Assembly: GCA_019454145.1 (NCBI GenBank)
Contig: CP075366.1
Coordinates: 537,564-601,563, forward strand
Length of the DNA: 64,000 nt
DNA from: Fimbriimonadaceae bacterium
Lineage (GTDB): Bacteria > Armatimonadota > Fimbriimonadia > Fimbriimonadales > Fimbriimonadaceae
Direction of reading: 5' to 3'
Shown: positions 60,319-64,000 of the stretch, piece after piece
Position numbering within the stretch: position 1 is the stretch's first letter
Layout: every line of letters starts with the position of its first letter
Notes under the pieces: generated by a model
Databases searched by the model: none
What the model saw: only the letters and a program-made list of their open reading frames with translations
Told to the model about the DNA's origin: nothing
Program-made: the position numbers and the translations under genes

Positions 60319-60576
60319 ATGACAAAGGATACTGACGAAGTAAAGAGCACGAAGCCGAAAGCATCGGCAAAAATGCCATCCCCGACTTCCCGTCGAGGCC
60401 CGAGGACATTTCTAAAAGATGTTCAGCGCGAAAGCCGCCAAGTCACTTGGCCAACACCGCAAGAAACAACCCGCCTCACCGGAACAGTTTTAGGTGTCTG
60501 CGTGCTCGTCACTGGCATTTTGTATATTCTTTCCATCGGAATTGATCAAATCTTTAAGATGCTGAGGGTTCACTAA
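60319..60576 (+). CDS. secE: Preprotein translocase subunit SecE
   Basis: An 85-residue protein with the SecE pattern: F-L-K-D-V-Q-R-E-S-R-Q-V-T-W-P-T-P-Q-E-T followed by one membrane helix (about 55-75). It stabilises SecY in the translocon. The ATG at 60319 is chosen over the TTG at 60310. The stop overlaps the nusG start (TAATG), as is usual for the secE-nusG pair. No tRNA-Trp or rpmG gene is in front of it. rplK should follow nusG, but here an unrelated gene follows. Confidence 0.93.
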   Translation: MTKDTDEVKSTKPKASAKMPSPTSRRGPRTFLKDVQRESRQVTWPTPQETTRLTGTVLGVCVLVTGILYILSIGIDQIFKMLRVH

Positions 60577-61103
60577 TGGCAAGAGCCTGGTACGCCGTCC
60601 ACACGATTTCCGGACACGAAAAGAAAGTAAAAGAACTCCTTACCCGACGAGCCGAACTTGAAGGTGCTTGGGGTTTGGATATCTACGAAATCCTGATTCC
60701 AACCGAAAAAGAACTGACCACCCGCAATGGGAAACGGGTTGAAGTTGATCGTAAAGTCTTCCCTGGTTACATCTTGGTTCAAATGAACCTGAGTGAAGAA
60801 ACGTTTAAGCTTGTAAAAGGCACCAGTGGCGTTACTGGCTTCGTGAGCAGTGGAAACAAACCAGTCCCCCTCGAAGATTACGAGGTCAAGCGAATCATGA
60901 ACAACCTTGAACAAAGCCTGGAAGCTCCTAAGGTTGCGTTCAACAAAGCAGACATGGTTCGGATTATTGAAGGGCCGTTCTTGGATTACGCTGGACGTAT
61001 TGAAGAGGTCAACGCCGACCGCGAAAAGATCAAGGTTATGATTTCGATTTTCGGTCGCGACACTCCTGTCGAACTCGACTTCACTCAAGTCGAAAAAGAA
61101 TAG
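60576..61103 (+). CDS. nusG: Transcription termination/antitermination factor NusG
   Basis: A 175-residue factor with the NGN domain (W-Y-A-V-H-T-I-S-G-H-E-K-K-V, P-G-Y-I-L-V-Q-M) and a C-terminal KOW domain (V-R-I-I-E-G-P-F-L-D-Y-A-G-R). It couples to RNA polymerase and to ribosomal S10. The start is coupled to secE. A terminator follows, so the ribosomal L11 operon is not directly attached, unlike in many bacteria. Confidence 0.96.
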   Translation: MARAWYAVHTISGHEKKVKELLTRRAELEGAWGLDIYEILIPTEKELTTRNGKRVEVDRKVFPGYILVQMNLSEETFKLVKGTSGVTGFVSSGNKPVPLEDYEVKRIMNNLEQSLEAPKVAFNKADMVRIIEGPFLDYAGRIEEVNADREKIKVMISIFGRDTPVELDFTQVEKE

Positions 61104-61115
61104 TTTTCAGTTCAG

Positions 61116-61143
61116 TCCCTGGCTGGTTTACGCTAGCCGGGGA
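61116..61143 (+). terminator. Terminator of nusG
   Basis: TCCCTGGCTGG (61116-61126) and CTAGCCGGGGA (61133-61143) pair with G-U wobbles, a 6-base loop, then TTTCTATTTAT. It ends secE-nusG and lies just before the convergent EEP gene stop. Confidence 0.8.
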
Positions 61144-61146
61144 TTT

Positions 61147-62118
61147 CTATTTATAAGCGATTACCATTCGGTGATCCGAGTTAACAGTCTTTTTCACCGC
61201 CATTCGGCCAAACATTGATTCGGAGCTATATTCGCTTTGTGTCAGAACCATAAATCTGTCAATCCGAGCTAGAGGAAAATCGTTTACGGCGGTTCCCGGC
61301 CAACCTGAGCCATGGTATTGCCAAATATCCTTCAGTCCAACTGCTATGTCGGGTAACTGTGATGGAGTCGCATTATAATCTCCCACTAAAAGCGCCGTAC
61401 TGTATCCGACTGCCTCAACCCGCTTAACAATCTCCATGATTTCTTGCCGCCGTGATTTCCAATTTTCGGTCTGTGATCTCCAGCATTCAGGATTATAGAA
61501 GTCCAATCTGAAAATTGGCGGCTGTAGCCGAAGCGAAACAAACACCTCATCCTCGCGTTTGATCAAGCAGTAATTTATCTTTGTCTCTATAAATTCCGCT
61601 GCTTTACCTTTAATGAGAATCGAACCGTCAATCCCCGGATAAACGTGATATCCAAGCGGCTCGCCAATTTTCTTGAGTTCTTTCCCTGAAGGGCTTTCCT
61701 GCAAAAAAATTATCTCTGCGCCTGTTGCAATGGCCTCCTTCGCAGCATCAATTGAACCGCCAGCACAATTCAAACTAACAGCCGCAGGTATGACAGCCTC
61801 ATTATTGGGGAGTGCATTGAACGGTGTCCACACTTCTTCTCCAGTTAAAAAAAGAGTCGGCGTTAGAATTAGTAGAACATAGCCAATATTACGCAGCCAC
61901 TCCTTCAGCGGTAGTTTAAAAGTAAATATGAATAGCAACAAACACCATGGCCAAGATGGAAATATCGTAATTGCAGCGAAGTTCGGATTATCAGCATTAT
62001 AAATGAATGTGAGCAGTAAGCAAACTGCGCCAACAAAATAGAATCTCCAGCGATTACGGCGCCTATCAAGTTCCTTAGCAACTATTTCCGGGAGTTCAGT
62101 TGATTCTTGATCTCGCAT
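61147..62118 (-). CDS. Membrane-anchored endonuclease/exonuclease/phosphatase (EEP) domain protein
   Basis: A 323-residue protein with two or three N-terminal membrane segments (about 24-40, 50-66 and 72-90) and a C-terminal EEP domain. Metal and catalytic residues are in V-S-L-N-C-A-G, F-L-Q-E-S-P, G-D-Y-N-A-T-P and S-D-H-R-M-V-I, the Asp-His pair being the EEP signature. It may act on DNA, RNA or phospholipid headgroups. The M at 62118 is used. Its start overlaps the end of the Cys-rich protein gene by 37 bases in another frame. Confidence 0.82.
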   Translation of the reverse strand: MRDQESTELPEIVAKELDRRRNRWRFYFVGAVCLLLTFIYNADNPNFAAITIFPSWPWCLLLFIFTFKLPLKEWLRNIGYVLLILTPTLFLTGEEVWTPFNALPNNEAVIPAAVSLNCAGGSIDAAKEAIATGAEIIFLQESPSGKELKKIGEPLGYHVYPGIDGSILIKGKAAEFIETKINYCLIKREDEVFVSLRLQPPIFRLDFYNPECWRSQTENWKSRRQEIMEIVKRVEAVGYSTALLVGDYNATPSQLPDIAVGLKDIWQYHGSGWPGTAVNDFPLARIDRFMVLTQSEYSSESMFGRMAVKKTVNSDHRMVIAYK

Positions 62119-62246
62119 CCACAAGTATCCCCACAAGACTTACAACTTCCCTTTTCACCTTTCACAGAAGCCAGTACCCGCCGTACAACAAACAGTACCG
62201 CGACACCAACTACTATTGCTATGGTGATGACTTCAGGCAAACTCAT
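62082..62246 (-). CDS. FeoB-associated Cys-rich membrane protein
   Basis: A 54-residue protein: one membrane helix (about 4-22), then a positively charged stretch and C-K-S-C-G-D-T-C-G-C. This is the FeoB-associated Cys-rich family, found next to feoB in many bacteria, in place of FeoC. It likely modulates ferrous uptake. The ATG at 62246 overlaps the feoB stop by 4 bases, and a longer reading (62336) is rejected. The four Cys may bind iron. Confidence 0.85.
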   Translation of the reverse strand: MSLPEVITIAIVVGVAVLFVVRRVLASVKGEKGSCKSCGDTCGCEIKNQLNSRK

Positions 62247-64000
62247 CCAAATCGGCTCCCTATTTGATACACCGCAATACTTAATACATACGCCAGAGCC
62301 GTCATGTAACCAAACGCAAACGCGGCCCATTTCCAACTATTTGTTTCGCGTTTGATCGCCGCTAGAGTCGCCATGCATTGGCAGCAGAGAGCAAAGAAGA
62401 CCATCAGACTCGCCGCACTCCAAGGAGTCATCAACGGCCGACCATCGGGCCACTTTGCCGCGTTCATTGAAGACTGCAAGCTGGGAGATTCTTCATCTAC
62501 ATCTGCCCCCGTGCCAAAAAGTATTCCCATCGCTGGGACAACTACTTCTCTCGCCGGAAACGCCGCCAAAATAGCCGTTGTCAGTCTCCAGTCAAAACCA
62601 GCGGGCTTGAACACTGGTTCAATCGTCCGACCAAAGCGACCAAGAATTGAATCTTCACGCTGGCGCATTTCCAAAAAGTGATCAAATTCTTCACCTTGCG
62701 CAACATGGCCTTGGGCAACCCATTGCGCTTTGTACGCTTTTTCATCTCCGCGCGGGAAGTAAAGCAAAGCCCAAATAATCACGGTCATCGCAAAGATAAT
62801 CGTCCCGGCGGTAACTAAGAACACTTTGGCCCGGGAAACCACCGTTAGCAGAACATCCTTCCAGCGGGGCCATTGGTACTTAGGGAGCTCCATCATAAAC
62901 GGCAACCGCTTCCCTTTAAAGATTCCTTTATTGAGAACCAAAACCACGGGAATCGCAACTGCCAGTCCGATGAAGTGCATCAGGAACAACGAGAATCCCG
63001 CCCAAATTGGGCCATAGCGAGGTTCAATCACCGCTCCGATCAGAAGCATATAAACAGGCAGTCTCGCTGAACAACTCATAAGCGGCGCTACAAGCACTGT
63101 CATCAATCGGCTTCGCTGATCAGGCATGACGCGGGCCGCCATCACGCCCGGAATAGCACAAGCAAAACTACTCAACAGCGGAATAAATGCCCTACCGTTT
63201 AATCCGCACCACCCAAGCAACCGATCCATCAAAAAGGCGGCTCTAGCCAAATATCCGGTTCCTTCCAAAATCGCAATAAACAAAAATAGGATCATTATTT
63301 GAGGCAGGAAGATAATTACACTTCCGACTCCTTCAATAATCCCGTCCACGACGAGGCTTTGCACGGCTGGAGCACCAGCCAACATGGGTGAAACAAAATC
63401 AGCGAAGGCCGTTTTGCCTCCGTCAATCAAGTCCATAAATGGCGCGGCGAGCGTGTATATGGACTGAAATACTCCGTACATTAAAAGCAGAAAGAAAACC
63501 AATCCGAAAAAGCGATGGGTCAAAACCGCATCTATACGATCTGACTTTGTGAACTTCCTTGGCACAGTAGGCGCAATATAAGAATCACGCTTTACTTTTG
63601 CCGCCCAAGCATATCGCGATTGAGCGTCTACCGTCTTAGCTTGAACAGTGTGCCCAAAAATCTTTGCGCGTTCTTCTTCAACAACGTTCCAAAGTTCGGG
63701 AATCTCTCTAAACCGATCACCAGTTGTACAGTGCTCATCAAGCAAAACACAGCGCGCATCTTTGCGCTTGAGGTCAACGCCCCAGCGGTTCATTTGGTCA
63801 ACTACGCGATCGGCTGATTCTAAAACGATTTGGGGAAATCCAACGTCAAGTTCAAGTTCGCGTGGGTCTGCTAAGGCTCTCACCATGGCGTCCTTGAGTT
63901 GGCTTATGCCCGTTTCTTTGTATGCAACAACTGGAATCACTTCACAGCCCAAGTGGCTAGAAAGTGCGGCGAGGTCAATCTCTCCTTGCTCTCGCTTAAC
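62243..64000 (-). CDS. feoB: Ferrous iron transporter FeoB (3' portion)
   Basis: About 585 residues of FeoB are present; the N-terminal G-domain start and probably feoA lie beyond base 64000. The visible part begins in the cytosolic helical domain (V-K-R-E-Q-G-E-I-D-L-A-A-L). The membrane domain has I-D-A-V-L-T-H-R, G-V-G-S-V-I-I-F-L-P-Q, G-Y-L-A-R-A-A-F-L-M-D-R, P-L-L-S-S-F-A-C-A-I-P-G-V-M-A-A-R, matching the FeoB Gate motifs with the pore Cys in S-F-A-C-A-I-P. The second gate has C-S-A-R-L-P-V-Y. FeoB takes up Fe2+ with GTP control. The partner protein follows with the ATGA overlap. Confidence 0.95.
   Translation of the reverse strand, partial: VKREQGEIDLAALSSHLGCEVIPVVAYKETGISQLKDAMVRALADPRELELDVGFPQIVLESADRVVDQMNRWGVDLKRKDARCVLLDEHCTTGDRFREIPELWNVVEEERAKIFGHTVQAKTVDAQSRYAWAAKVKRDSYIAPTVPRKFTKSDRIDAVLTHRFFGLVFFLLLMYGVFQSIYTLAAPFMDLIDGGKTAFADFVSPMLAGAPAVQSLVVDGIIEGVGSVIIFLPQIMILFLFIAILEGTGYLARAAFLMDRLLGWCGLNGRAFIPLLSSFACAIPGVMAARVMPDQRSRLMTVLVAPLMSCSARLPVYMLLIGAVIEPRYGPIWAGFSLFLMHFIGLAVAIPVVLVLNKGIFKGKRLPFMMELPKYQWPRWKDVLLTVVSRAKVFLVTAGTIIFAMTVIIWALLYFPRGDEKAYKAQWVAQGHVAQGEEFDHFLEMRQREDSILGRFGRTIEPVFKPAGFDWRLTTAILAAFPAREVVVPAMGILFGTGADVDEESPSLQSSMNAAKWPDGRPLMTPWSAASLMVFFALCCQCMATLAAIKRETNSWKWAAFAFGYMTALAYVLSIAVYQIGSRFG

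Overview
The window is a gene-dense bacterial chromosome segment with about 64 protein genes, two tRNA genes and no gap above about 250 bases. I see no phage, insertion sequence, CRISPR array or rRNA. The likely source is an Armatimonadota (Fimbriimonadia-like) bacterium. I infer this from two VPEPATM-type PEP-CTERM proteins, a DUF1501/DUF1800 pair, a VPS10/BNR-repeat exoprotein, a HAF-repeat protein and three tandem PilT ATPases. No 16S gene is present, so this assignment is moderate.

Layout. 1-10.9 kb holds the end of mnmE, a double GNAT protein, a PBP4-type peptidase overlapping a DUF5658 membrane gene, an MsbA-like ABC exporter, an acyl-CoA dehydrogenase, a large VPS10 exoprotein and a HAF-repeat protein. 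11.2-16.9 kb is a translation/ribosome-assembly run: ffh, rpsP, khpA, rimM, obgE, nadD, rsfS and a TPR membrane protein. trmD and rplS are missing from their usual position after rimM. 16.9-19.3 kb holds an orphan E2 acyltransferase and a ROK kinase. 19.4-24.8 kb is a MoxR-DUF58-transglutaminase-holA run. 24.8-28.9 kb, on the minus strand, is amidase-aroA-cmk-dnaB. 28.9-37.7 kb mixes a VOC protein, a Bcp peroxiredoxin, a PDZ-alpha/beta hydrolase fusion, YjbQ, leucyl aminopeptidase, YajQ, a degenerate/canonical receiver pair, a LacI regulator with a palindromic operator, phhA and two small PspB-like membrane coiled-coil proteins. 37.9-43.6 kb holds hisB, an SPFH-GYF protein with a zinc-ribbon partner, a PEP-CTERM protein and dnaK. 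43.8-54.1 kb holds DUF1501/DUF1800, an ATP-grasp enzyme, the candidate selenoprotein, threonine dehydratase, an aminotransferase, rpmB, a frameshifted GNAT gene, tRNA-Phe, tRNA-Asp, a receiver-like protein and metX. 54.2-64 kb holds a sugar dehydrogenase with a PEP-CTERM tail, three pilT genes plus an exported protein, greA, secE-nusG, an EEP phosphohydrolase and feoB with its Cys-rich partner.

Main discovery candidate. On the minus strand at 47747-48946 one continuous thioredoxin-like reading frame is interrupted only by an in-frame TGA (48716-48718). The context is Gly-Cys-Thr-TGA-Asn-Asn, giving a Cys-x-Sec redox motif. Directly after the TGA lies a hairpin (48684-48715) with a GGACAA apical loop, matching the placement and loop rule of bacterial SECIS elements. 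I read this as a probable uncharacterised selenoprotein family rather than a pseudogene.

Other points worth attention are a receiver protein lacking its phospho-acceptor Asp, with a promoter placed for leaderless translation, and the SPFH/zinc-ribbon pair near PspB-like proteins. A non-CIRCE inverted repeat also lies upstream of dnaK.
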